From an uncultured Peptococcaceae bacterium (lineage in GTDB: Bacteria > Bacillota > Desulfitobacteriia > Desulfitobacteriales > Syntrophobotulaceae), in contig CALBJS010000001.1 in the NCBI GenBank assembly GCA_937892995.1, forward strand, positions 1 through 13,190: DNA of 13,190 nt, given 5' to 3'. The notes beneath the pieces are model-generated. The model was given only the letters and a program-made list of their open reading frames with translations. It ran no database searches and was not told the DNA's origin. Positions 7,710 through 13,190 of this stretch are shown here, in pieces; the first letter of the stretch is position 1; every line of letters starts with the position of its first letter. The position numbers and the translations under genes were made by a program.

Positions 7710-7799
7710 TTACCTTCCTTTCCTGAAACCGAAGAAGTGCACACAGTAAACAAAAACAACTAGAATTAAAAATATGATTTTATTCTTTCTATCGATCAT
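7710..7799 (-). CDS. Possible 29-residue single-helix membrane protein
   Basis: An open frame starting at ATG 7799 encodes MIDRKNK, a hydrophobic helix IIFLILVVFVYCVHFF and a basic tail GFRKGR before TAA. A GAGGA ribosome binding site lies eight bases upstream. An in-frame ATG at 7847 would extend it to 45 residues but has no ribosome binding site. Charged ends around a single helix are typical of bacterial small membrane proteins. It lies upstream of speA on the same strand, about 140 bp away, so it could be a leader or a small partner, but chance cannot be excluded from one sequence. I recognise no family. Confidence 0.3.
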   Translation of the reverse strand: MIDRKNKIIFLILVVFVYCVHFFGFRKGR

Positions 7800-8057
7800 A
7801 ATACAAATCCTCATTGAGTTATATTTTTCTTTCTTTTCTTCCAACATACACATACATTAGCTATTTTATATGAAGCTAATATAGATAAATCTGTAATGGC
7901 CTGCTGTCGTTCGCTGTTAATTGCAGTGTATCACATTCTTTCGAATAGGAACTAATTAAACGTGGATAATTGAATGTAGTAACTTAGTGATAGCCGAATG
8001 CTAACCTTGGAGTTCATGATTATTCTTATAAAAAGGTAAAAGCACACTTTAATTCCC

Positions 8058-8085
8058 AAAAGACTAGGCCAAAGCTTAGTCTTTT
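8058..8085 (-). terminator. Hairpin terminator downstream of the diguanylate cyclase gene
   Basis: AAAAGACTA (8058-8066) pairs with TAGTCTTTT (8077-8085). The inner GGC/GCT (one G-T pair) closes a CAAA loop, giving a 12-bp stem. It lies about 110 bp past the stop of the GGDEF gene on the minus strand, with TCTTTT at the 3' side. Reading on the plus strand, TCTTTTATTATTT follows, so it may work in either direction. Confidence 0.55.
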
Positions 8086-8197
8086 ATTATTTCGTATGAT
8101 GTTAGCTAAGGTCTCGCGTATTGCCGTATTGTGTATCCATGCAAAAAAAAGATCATTATTCCGGAGCCTACTTTCCTTAAAGTATGGGAGTAATTTA

Positions 8198-9316
8198 CTA
8201 ATCATCCATCCTCCTACCATAAAAACCCTTTAATTTCGCTTTGTGTGTATACATAGCTTTATCAGCTTGGGTAAATGTAGAATATATACTTTCATTTTCA
8301 TTTTTAATATAAAAAGCATATCCATAAGCAAGTACAATTTCGATGCTGCTTTTTTGATTAATTGTAACTAGTAAACGGTCTAAATCAGTTAAAGCACTAT
8401 CCACTAATTCCCTCGAAGTCTCCTTGCAAATAATACAAAATTCATCGCCACCAATCCTAAATGCCCTACCAATGTCCGAAAAGCTTTTCTGTATGATTTT
8501 TGCGGCATGGTAAATTATCTCATCTCCAACTTTATGTCCGTATTTATCATTAATACTTTTTAAGTTATTTATGTCAACCACAACAATTGCGGCATCTTTA
8601 TCATCCTTCAGAAATCGCCCCATCTCTTTTTCAAATGCTGAGCGATTATTAAGTTTAGTTTGAACATCATATTTAAATTGTAACTCACGTAGAAAAATAT
8701 AGTATAGTAATAGGGATATAGAAACACTTCCCCAAATAAATAGTATATCTTTAAATAAAATTTGAATAATGATCCCCATTATAGGGATAAGACATATCGA
8801 AATTAGAATAACTTTTTCATTATTTTCATATTCCAAAGTATTTTTGATTACTGCTCTTACCATCAATACAAAATAAAAAATGCCAATTATAGTTGGCAAT
8901 AAAAATAAATCACCTCGTGTATACTCATTTTGAGCATCAACAAAAAAGATCCAGCCTGTTTTATAGCTTAAAACGCATATAGAGGCATTCAAGAATAAGG
9001 GTAAGGCTAAAAAAAGATTATAGAAAATCCCTTTTCCCATCTTGGTATTAAAGAGTAACAGGATAAAAGGAACTACGGGGCACAAAGAAAATCCTATGAT
9101 GTTAGCTATGCGGTGAGGTATCACCAGGTTGTTGCCGCTTGAAAGTTCCATTAAAATAGTCGCTATTTCTAATAGAAGCAAAATAATTATAATTAATGAC
9201 AGAAATATGTAAATATTATTTTTGTATTTATTAATAACTATGTTCCGCTTAGCTAAAGATATTGTGAAGCAAAGCATGATGATTGCAAGAACATCCGTGC
9301 TGATTGATGCCGTCAT
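8198..9316 (-). CDS. Membrane-bound diguanylate cyclase (7 helices plus GGDEF)
   Basis: A 372-residue protein that probably makes the second messenger c-di-GMP from GTP. Residues 1-210 hold about seven hydrophobic helices (roughly 7-23, 35-56, 70-90, 97-117, 137-156, 168-188, 191-209), like the 7TM sensor modules found on histidine kinases and cyclases. The GGDEF domain spans about 213-365, with the metal-binding VVVDINNLKSIND (D248), the YGHKVGDEI block and an intact RIGGDEF (G289-F293). The Arg-x-x-Asp inhibitory site usually found before the motif is missing, so product feedback may be weak or absent. The signal sensed is unknown. The gene is monocistronic; ribosome binding is poor (GAGCG), but the ATG at 9316 is the natural start before the first helix. 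It is AT-rich relative to the spe genes. Confidence 0.88.
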   Translation of the reverse strand: MTASISTDVLAIIMLCFTISLAKRNIVINKYKNNIYIFLSLIIIILLLLEIATILMELSSGNNLVIPHRIANIIGFSLCPVVPFILLLFNTKMGKGIFYNLFLALPLFLNASICVLSYKTGWIFFVDAQNEYTRGDLFLLPTIIGIFYFVLMVRAVIKNTLEYENNEKVILISICLIPIMGIIIQILFKDILFIWGSVSISLLLYYIFLRELQFKYDVQTKLNNRSAFEKEMGRFLKDDKDAAIVVVDINNLKSINDKYGHKVGDEIIYHAAKIIQKSFSDIGRAFRIGGDEFCIICKETSRELVDSALTDLDRLLVTINQKSSIEIVLAYGYAFYIKNENESIYSTFTQADKAMYTHKAKLKGFYGRRMDD

Positions 9317-9365
9317 ATTGGTTCGCTCATTTCATTCTTAACTATAATTTTATTTTGATTTAAGT

Positions 9366-9394
9366 ATTTTATAGTAATGTGAATAAAAATGCAA
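9366..9394 (-). promoter_or_regulatory. Probable sigma-A promoter of the diguanylate cyclase gene
   Basis: On the minus strand TTGCAT (9394-9389), a 17-bp spacer and TAAAAT (9371-9366) predict a start about 45 bases before the ATG at 9316. The -10 box is near consensus, the -35 box is weak. A direct repeat of GATACC (9400-9411) lies just upstream of the -35 box. Confidence 0.45.
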
Positions 9395-9504
9395 CTGATT
9401 TTGATACCGATACCCATTCAATTCAACTTGATTTTAAAAGAAAATGGGTTTATGTTCTTTAAATCTGTGCCTAAAAAACGTATACTTTAATTCAATTCTA
9501 ATAA

Positions 9505-9681
9505 AACAATTACCATGATTGCGGTAATAAGCGAACGATCCAGCGGAAACAGCCTGTGAAAAGGCTTCTAAGTTCAGTAGCAAAGGACTTAGGAGTATCT
9601 GAGCCCGCAGTCAGGAGATGGGGAAAAGCAAGTACTAAGCCAGAAGACGATGCTTCTACAATTGACGGAGCAATCCGTTGA
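9505..9681 (+). pseudogene. IS3 OrfA-like transposase remnant (helix-turn-helix part)
   Basis: An open frame between TAA at 9502 and TGA at 9679 encodes VAKDLGVSEPAVRRW followed by GKASTKPEDDAS. This has the helix-turn-helix and the following Trp-Lys...Pro...Ala pattern of IS3-type OrfA proteins (VAxxLGVSxxTLxxWxK). There is no start codon with a ribosome binding site, no N-terminal helix, no leucine zipper and no OrfB. It is a scar of an old insertion, and its end lies 35 bp before the lipoprotein gene, so it may have displaced that gene's original promoter. Family assignment is by motif only. Confidence 0.5.
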
Positions 9682-9715
9682 TATATTTCATAAATTGAGA
9701 TAGGAGGAACAAATT

Positions 9716-10348
9716 TTGAAAAATAAAACGAGTCTGTTTATGCTTCTTTTCCTATTTTTTATCCTGCTTTTGAATGGCTGTTCTGCCGAAAAACCACCCG
9801 TCAAACCCGATACTGTGACTCCCCCTGAAGAAAGCCTCTCTTCATTTTTGCCTTTGAAGGTAGGCAATAACTGGGTTTATGAGGGAATCGGCAACGAATA
9901 TGCCGCTTACACCCAGGAAGTGCTCTACCAAAAGGATAACACCTACCAGGTCATGGTCAATAATGGCGGAACTGTCGCCGCCAACAGGTATGAATTAAAA
10001 GAAGACTCCATTAAGGTAACTTACCGGGAAGGTGAGAACTATGATAATAAGAATATCCTGGGGGAACCGGCCAATACCGATGGTACTGTCCTAAAACAGC
10101 CGCTTAAAATCGGCAATTCCTGGGTAAGTGAAGGTAACACCTATGAAATTATCCAAAAGGATGCTTCGGTTGAAGTACCGGCCGGAACCTTTACTGATTG
10201 TCTTGTTATCAAGGTAGTCTATAAAGAAGGCGACAATGAGAGCTATTATTATTACAAAGAAGGCATCGGCCTAATCAAATCAGAATTTAAAATCCCCGGA
10301 GAAGCAAGTATTATATCCCAATTAAAAAAATACACTCTATCCCTTTAA
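9716..10348 (+). CDS. Secreted lipoprotein of unknown function
   Basis: A 210-residue protein with a lipoprotein signal peptide: a basic start (MKNK), a hydrophobic core (LFMLLFLFFILLLN) and the lipobox LLNGC with C22 as the lipidation site. A Pro/Thr-rich linker (23-42) follows. The mature part begins FLPLKVGNNWVYEG and has a second similar unit, LKIGNSWVSEG, near residue 129, then VEVPAGTFTDCLVIKV and YYYKEGIGLIKSEF. This layout (level-of-gene 'PLKVGNxWxYE' with 'VPAGTFxDCLxI...GIGLVK') recurs in uncharacterised envelope proteins of Clostridia; I know no function. The start is TTG at 9716, fixed by AGGAGG at 9702-9707. It is a single gene in an accessory stretch, preceded by a transposase scar. 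It would sit on the outer face of the cytoplasmic membrane. Confidence 0.8.
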   Translation: MKNKTSLFMLLFLFFILLLNGCSAEKPPVKPDTVTPPEESLSSFLPLKVGNNWVYEGIGNEYAAYTQEVLYQKDNTYQVMVNNGGTVAANRYELKEDSIKVTYREGENYDNKNILGEPANTDGTVLKQPLKIGNSWVSEGNTYEIIQKDASVEVPAGTFTDCLVIKVVYKEGDNESYYYYKEGIGLIKSEFKIPGEASIISQLKKYTLSL

Positions 10349-10760
10349 TGGTAATCCTCAAAAAATAATATTATCAGTATTTCCTTCTGCAAATGCCTTG
10401 AATTCTTTGTCCAGCTTCATAAACATTTGGTAGGTAAAAGATAATGACTAAATTCATTAGCAAAAGCACCGGAATTCCATAAACAAAACGTTTGTGTTTC
10501 GTTTTATTGCTTCCAATTCACTCAACCTCTTGGCAGGGGAACCTTCGGGTTCAGTGCTTGCCCTCACCCATCTTCAACACCCTTTCATGATTTTATTATA
10601 CAATTACGATTCTGGGTTCATCAAAATGGGAATGAGTCAATCGTATACTTTGTCATAACGCGAAACACTCCGACCTTTGGTACCGTAGTTCCGTGAAGTT
10701 ACATTTTTCATTTCAGACCCTTGATTCTACTGCCAAGGAAAAAGAGTTATGAAGTACTTG
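10349..10760. other. Intergenic region with broken or doubtful small frames and a UUCG hairpin
   Basis: No gene I can firmly support. On the minus strand there are three coding-like scraps. One is a 24-codon frame at 10637-10711 (starts MKNVTSRNYGTKGRS, weak AAGG site). One is a frame at about 10459-10570 (STEPEGSPAKRLSELEAIKR). The third is a 47-codon frame at 10374-10517 with a hydrophobic helix (IPVLLLMNLVIIFYLP) but no normal start codon. The last two overlap in different frames, as in a decayed gene. A hairpin is given separately. Confidence 0.35.
10532..10562. other. UUCG-capped two-part hairpin
   Basis: GAACC-TTCG-GGTTC (10539-10552) is a perfect stem with a TTCG tetraloop. An outer stem GGCA (10532-10535) and TGCC (10559-10562) encloses it with an internal loop. 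Tetraloops of this type favour stable RNA. No T-run follows, so it is not a plain terminator. It might be part of a structured RNA or simply lie in a decayed gene. Confidence 0.4.
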
Positions 10761-12251
10761 CTAGAATGTACAGAACCCTGTCTTCTCCTGGATCCGGTAA
10801 AGGATCATCTTCCACAGGCTGTCGTCCGCATATTCGGAGAAATCGCCGGTATAGGTCCCGCCCCTGTTTTCCCAGATCATGTCAAAATAATCCTTAAAGC
10901 TTTTTGCCAGCGGGTCACTTTCTCTGACCGTCACCATCAGATTGGCCTCCAGGTTATAATTATCGAGATTCCTGCGCGTATAATTGGCAGAGCCTCCGAT
11001 CAGAACCGACAGATCTTCTTTATAGACCGCAATAACCTTGGTATGGAATTGCTCTCCGTGGGTCAAGTACCAGCGTACCTTGATTGTGTGATCAGACTTT
11101 TTCAGCAGTTCGGCTGCTGCCTGCCTGTTGGGTATTCCGTTTTTCTCGAATCCGAAGGCGTCCTTGTTCGGATCAAGAATCACTCTGACTTTCACCCCGC
11201 GGTCCGCAGCCTCAATCAACTGTTCAATGATCTCCCGATGGGCCAGATAAAACATACCCAGGTCGATCCGGTCTCCTTTTTCCGTACTTTTGATGTTCTC
11301 TAAGATCTTGTCTTTGATTTTGTCTTCCGTCAGTATTTGAACTTCCGTATCCGCCCGCACCGGAGATACATTACCGCGGTACGCCACATCCTTGATTTCC
11401 GTCCCTGAGAATGCAGCAACCGCTTTTTCCGCTTCCAGCAAATATTGCACAGCTTCTCCGTTGAACCGGAAGGCGATGTTGGAATGGTAGGAACTGCCGT
11501 CATGGGGATTGGCTGAGCTGACAATAGCACCTTCGTCGGTGATCAGCACCTTCCTGTGATTAGCCTTGAAGTTGAGAAGCCTTAAATAATTACGCAGGTT
11601 GACTTGAGGTCCGTTGTCGCCAAAAGGATTATTCAGCCAGCCGTCCTCCCCAAGACCGAAATGTCGGATATAAGTCCTGTAATAACCGGCATAGAGCGGA
11701 TTGGAATCCCGGATCTTTGCGGAATCGGTCACAATGACTTGGACACCGTTTTCTTCAAGCTGCCGGAACTGTTCGTTCAGAATGGACCGGTAACTGTTGT
11801 TGATTTCGTCCGTGATGAGATAGGCCTGTAAATCAGGATATTTCTGTTTCTGGGCGATCAGTGCAGCGGTAAATTTCTGCGTGGATGGCTCGAACTGATA
11901 TTTTCCCGTATTATAATAACTATTATATAAAAAGATATCTGCCACAATGAAGTCTTTTGCCGTTCCAATCATATTGAGCTGCTCATCAAGAATCGTCTGA
12001 TCATAGATCAGTTGGCCGTCTTTAAGATAGGTCAAATCGTACAGTATACGGAGCTCTGAAACGGTCGAAACCGGGCTGTTATAAGAGGTTCCTACCGGTG
12101 CGGGTGTTGTCCATCCAAAAATCAACGGAATCGCCAGCAGTGCGGCAAAACTTGCCGCTATGATGTGCCGCTTTCTCCGGGCCTGAATATGGTTGTGACT
12201 GCTTCCCTTTTTCCTGTTTTGACTATTCTTCATACTATCGCTCTCATCCAT
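10761..12251 (-). CDS. Membrane-anchored phospholipase D-like protein with two PLD domains
   Basis: A 496-residue protein with a basic N-terminus (1-28), one hydrophobic helix (about 29-46) and a large domain pair that should lie outside the membrane. The PLD superfamily (cardiolipin synthases, phospholipases, some nucleases) cuts or transfers phosphodiesters with two H-x-K-x4-D motifs. The first is intact (H232, K234, D239 in NHRKVLITDE, followed by SSANPHD). The second has H403 and K405 (FHTKVIAVY) and GGSANYTRRN, but the Asp position is Tyr410, so the pocket is atypical. Similar clostridial proteins are annotated only as PLD-like; phospholipid remodelling is a guess. The ATG at 12251 has GGAG eleven bases upstream; an in-frame ATG at 12233 is an alternative. 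Higher G+C than the adjacent AT-rich spacers. No operon partner. Confidence 0.82.
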   Translation of the reverse strand: MDESDSMKNSQNRKKGSSHNHIQARRKRHIIAASFAALLAIPLIFGWTTPAPVGTSYNSPVSTVSELRILYDLTYLKDGQLIYDQTILDEQLNMIGTAKDFIVADIFLYNSYYNTGKYQFEPSTQKFTAALIAQKQKYPDLQAYLITDEINNSYRSILNEQFRQLEENGVQVIVTDSAKIRDSNPLYAGYYRTYIRHFGLGEDGWLNNPFGDNGPQVNLRNYLRLLNFKANHRKVLITDEGAIVSSANPHDGSSYHSNIAFRFNGEAVQYLLEAEKAVAAFSGTEIKDVAYRGNVSPVRADTEVQILTEDKIKDKILENIKSTEKGDRIDLGMFYLAHREIIEQLIEAADRGVKVRVILDPNKDAFGFEKNGIPNRQAAAELLKKSDHTIKVRWYLTHGEQFHTKVIAVYKEDLSVLIGGSANYTRRNLDNYNLEANLMVTVRESDPLAKSFKDYFDMIWENRGGTYTGDFSEYADDSLWKMILYRIQEKTGFCTF

Positions 12252-12418
12252 AAAATATTTTTCTCCATTGGAATATTTTGGCGTAGTGGGTAAAATTACT
12301 AAAGTTTTTTACTATTAACCTTTAATTATTCTTCTATTTTAGAATTTTCCTTTCTTTATAAGGTACAGCCCATTATAAGGTACAGCCCATTTGTCCCAAA
12401 ATAATTTAATCCCTTGTG
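12252..12418. other. Spacer upstream of the PLD gene
   Basis: It contains the PLD gene's upstream control region on the minus strand, where I could not define a promoter, and the 17-bp tandem repeat listed separately. Beyond 12390 the sequence leads into the helicase stub at 12419. Confidence 0.4.
12357..12390. repeat. Perfect 17-bp tandem repeat
   Basis: TATAAGGTACAGCCCAT occurs twice without spacer (12357-12373, 12374-12390), followed by TTGTCCC. It lies just beyond a truncated helicase-like gene. Exact short repeats at such a junction fit a transposon end, a target duplication or slippage; I do not recognise the element. Confidence 0.75.
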
Positions 12419-12523
12419 CTAGCTTTTGATTGCCAAAAATTTGCGAATGAAAAACTCACCTTTCGATATTGATACCGCCAAATCATCCTTAACAGTCTTG
12501 TTTACATTGTCAAGAATCTCCAC
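12419..12523 (-). pseudogene. Truncated N-terminus of a helicase-like gene
   Basis: GTG at 12523, with GGAG eight bases upstream, opens a 34-codon frame beginning VEILDNVNKTVKDDLAVSIS-KG and then diverging into FFIRKFLAIKS before TAG. The first 22 residues strongly recall the N-terminus of a group of large SNF2/DEAD-type helicases with a PLD-like leader (xxILDNxxxxVxDDLxxxIxxGSxxSIAAACF). Similarity stops exactly at KG, so an insertion or deletion has removed everything downstream. It is therefore a stub left by rearrangement. The family assignment is from memory of the motif and should be tested by a protein search. Confidence 0.4.
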
Positions 12524-12631
12524 TTGTCTCACTCCGCTGTCTATCTTTCTAAATTTTTACACTTTTTCAGCTATTCTTCTAAAACAGCATTTGATATTCT
12601 ATTCTATTAATTTATCTTTTTCCCTTCGTAA
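12524..12631. other. Spacer between helicase stub and transposase remnant
   Basis: AT-rich, no supported gene. On the minus strand it includes the ribosome binding site of the helicase stub and presumably its promoter, which I could not identify. Confidence 0.35.
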
Positions 12632-13041
12632 TTTAACATTTTTCGCTTAAGGAAAATCAAGACGACCGCCACAAAACGAATCACTTCGTTTCAGTTGCAA
12701 GTTTATCCGGAATCAGAAATTCCCTATAATGCATTCAAGTTGTTAAAGAAGCGGACTAAGAAAAAGGTAATTATACATATTCGTGACGATATAGCAACGC
12801 AGAAGTTGCGATTATGCTTATCCGAACATCCTTTTGGTACGGTTAAATGGTTTCATGGTGCCCCTATATAAAAAAAGGAAGTTCAAATTTTGATGCCATC
12901 CATGGCAAATTTGAACTTAGGCACATCCTGTGCCGTCAAAAAACCACAGGCGAGCTGGGGCTTAGTTTTCTTGCGTATAATTTGAGACGGGCGATCAATA
13001 TGGTGGGAACTAAGAGGTTAATTGAGGCCATGAAGGCGTAA
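12632..13041 (+). pseudogene. IS1182-like transposase C-terminal remnant, interrupted
   Basis: The frame open from 12632 encodes RDDIATQKLRLCLSEHPFGT and VKWFHGA, then hits a TAA at 12869. The continuation in another frame from 12922 reads HILCRQKTTGELGLSFLAYN and LRRAINMVGTKRLIEAMKA, ending at the TAA at 13039-13041. EHPFGTVKW...GELGLSFLAYNLRRAIN is the C-terminal end of IS1182-type DDE transposases (the E of EHPFG is the last catalytic residue). Only this end is preserved; the N-terminal DNA-binding and the two Asp motifs are missing. The two halves rejoin in frame if 12863-12921 is removed. Nonfunctional. Confidence 0.75.
12863..12921. mobile_element. 59-bp palindromic insertion inside the transposase remnant
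   Basis: The segment starts CCTA and ends TAGG. AAGTTCAAATTT (12879-12890) is the exact complement of AAATTTGAACTT (12907-12918), and between them GCCAT-CC-ATGGC (12895-12906) makes an inner hairpin with a 4-nt bulge, a 17-bp stem in all. Deleting it restores an uninterrupted transposase reading frame. It looks like a tiny palindromic or MITE-like element. No clear target duplication is visible. Confidence 0.55.
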
Positions 13042-13136
13042 AAGCTTTCTTTTTTTGTTTTTATGGCGTTTGCATTTTTGGAAACCGGTAAAAAGTTAAA
13101 AATCAGGTGCAAAAGTTATGAAAAGCCTGAAGAATA
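13042..13136. other. Sequence between transposase end and group II intron
   Basis: It should contain the right end of the IS1182-like element and the intron's 3' exon. Candidate end sequence on the minus strand: CATAACTTTTGCACCTG (13120-13104). Without the left end I cannot confirm an inverted repeat. Confidence 0.35.
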
Positions 13137-13190
13137 ATCGAGTAGGAGGTAATCAATTATTTTAATTCCCGTCCTCTCACACCACCAAGC
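13137..13190 (-). mobile_element. 3' end (domain VI) of a group II intron, continuing past the right edge
   Basis: On the minus strand the sequence reads GGTGGTGTGAGAGGACGGG, then an AATTA-AAA-TAATT hairpin, then ACCTCCTACTCGAT. This is a group II intron domain VI. GAG-AGG pairs with CCT-A-CTC, leaving the bulged branch-point A at 13143, and the intron ends in GAT at 13137. The leading TTGGTGGTGTGAG is the typical exit of domain V into domain VI. Domain V, the reverse transcriptase/maturase gene and the 5' end must lie to the right of the window. It has landed just behind the IS1182-like remnant. Confidence 0.72.

Larger units (their letters stand above)
7569..8197. other. Intergenic region between speA and the diguanylate cyclase gene
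   Basis: About 630 bp, AT-rich. The half nearest speA must hold its promoter; I could not fix a convincing -35/-10 pair. It also contains one possible small membrane protein (7710-7799 or to 7847) and, on the other side, a hairpin at 8058-8085. The stretch 7850-8030 shows no feature I can support on either strand. Confidence 0.5.

Noticed and set aside
7569..7850. Riboswitch or attenuator upstream of speA
   Set aside because: I looked for a strong stem followed by a T-run or a known metabolite aptamer core and found none.
9400..9470. Inverted repeat ACCCATT ... AATGGGT and direct repeat GATACC as transposon ends
   Set aside because: Arms are only 7 bp, the enclosed segment is about 40 bp of plain AT-rich sequence, and no target duplication is visible.
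10749..11303. 184-codon plus-strand open frame
   Set aside because: It lies wholly antisense to the well-supported PLD-like gene, has no ribosome binding site, and its sequence resembles no family; it is a shadow of the coding strand.
12426..12650. 74-codon plus-strand frame
   Set aside because: Low-complexity AT-rich translation, antisense to the helicase stub, without a ribosome binding site.
1..13190. CRISPR array, tRNA or rRNA gene, phage or complete defence operon
   Set aside because: No regularly spaced repeats, no cloverleaf or rRNA core sequence, and the only defence-like hint is a 34-codon helicase stub.

Overview
The window reads like a low-to-moderate G+C anaerobic Firmicute, most likely a Clostridia member of the Peptococcaceae/Desulfitobacteriaceae type. 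This rests on a class I-like hybrid cluster protein, Bacillus-type SpeA/SpeE proteins, strong AGGAGG-type ribosome binding sites, TTG/GTG starts and the IS/group II intron content. The genus is an inference; there is no rRNA or other taxonomic marker here.

Left part (1-3030). The minus strand carries the first 237 codons of a glycogen branching enzyme (glgB), which runs off the left edge. Behind it lies a frameshifted C-terminal scrap of a GGDEF gene. On the plus strand follows an intact, apparently single-gene hybrid cluster protein unit (hcp). Its promoter carries a 14-bp perfect palindrome exactly where a class II CRP/FNR-type activator would sit. A 16-bp stem hairpin closes the unit and is shared with the convergent neighbour.

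Middle (3056-7568). A fetA-fetB pair (ABC-type metal/iron exporter) on the minus strand is divergent from a Coq7-like diiron carboxylate protein on the plus strand, which has a good sigma-A-type promoter. Hcp (NO/nitrosative stress), FetAB (iron export, oxidative stress) and a diiron protein side by side suggest an iron/redox stress neighbourhood, though each has its own promoter region. Next, speA (Orn/Lys/Arg decarboxylase family) and speE (spermidine synthase) form a tightly coupled two-gene polyamine operon on the minus strand. A possible tiny one-helix membrane protein lies upstream of speA.

Right part (8058-13190). This is accessory-type DNA: a seven-helix membrane diguanylate cyclase, an IS3 OrfA-like remnant, an uncharacterised lipoprotein, and a membrane-anchored two-domain phospholipase D-like protein with an atypical second HKD motif. 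After these come a 34-codon stub of a helicase-like gene next to a 17-bp tandem repeat, an IS1182-like transposase C-terminus split by a 59-bp palindromic insertion, and at the right edge the 3' end (domain VI) of a group II intron on the minus strand.

I see no CRISPR array, tRNA, rRNA, or complete novel defence system. The points most worth following up are the hcp promoter architecture, the Coq7-like protein in a presumed anaerobe, and the nested mobile-element debris from 12357 to the right edge.
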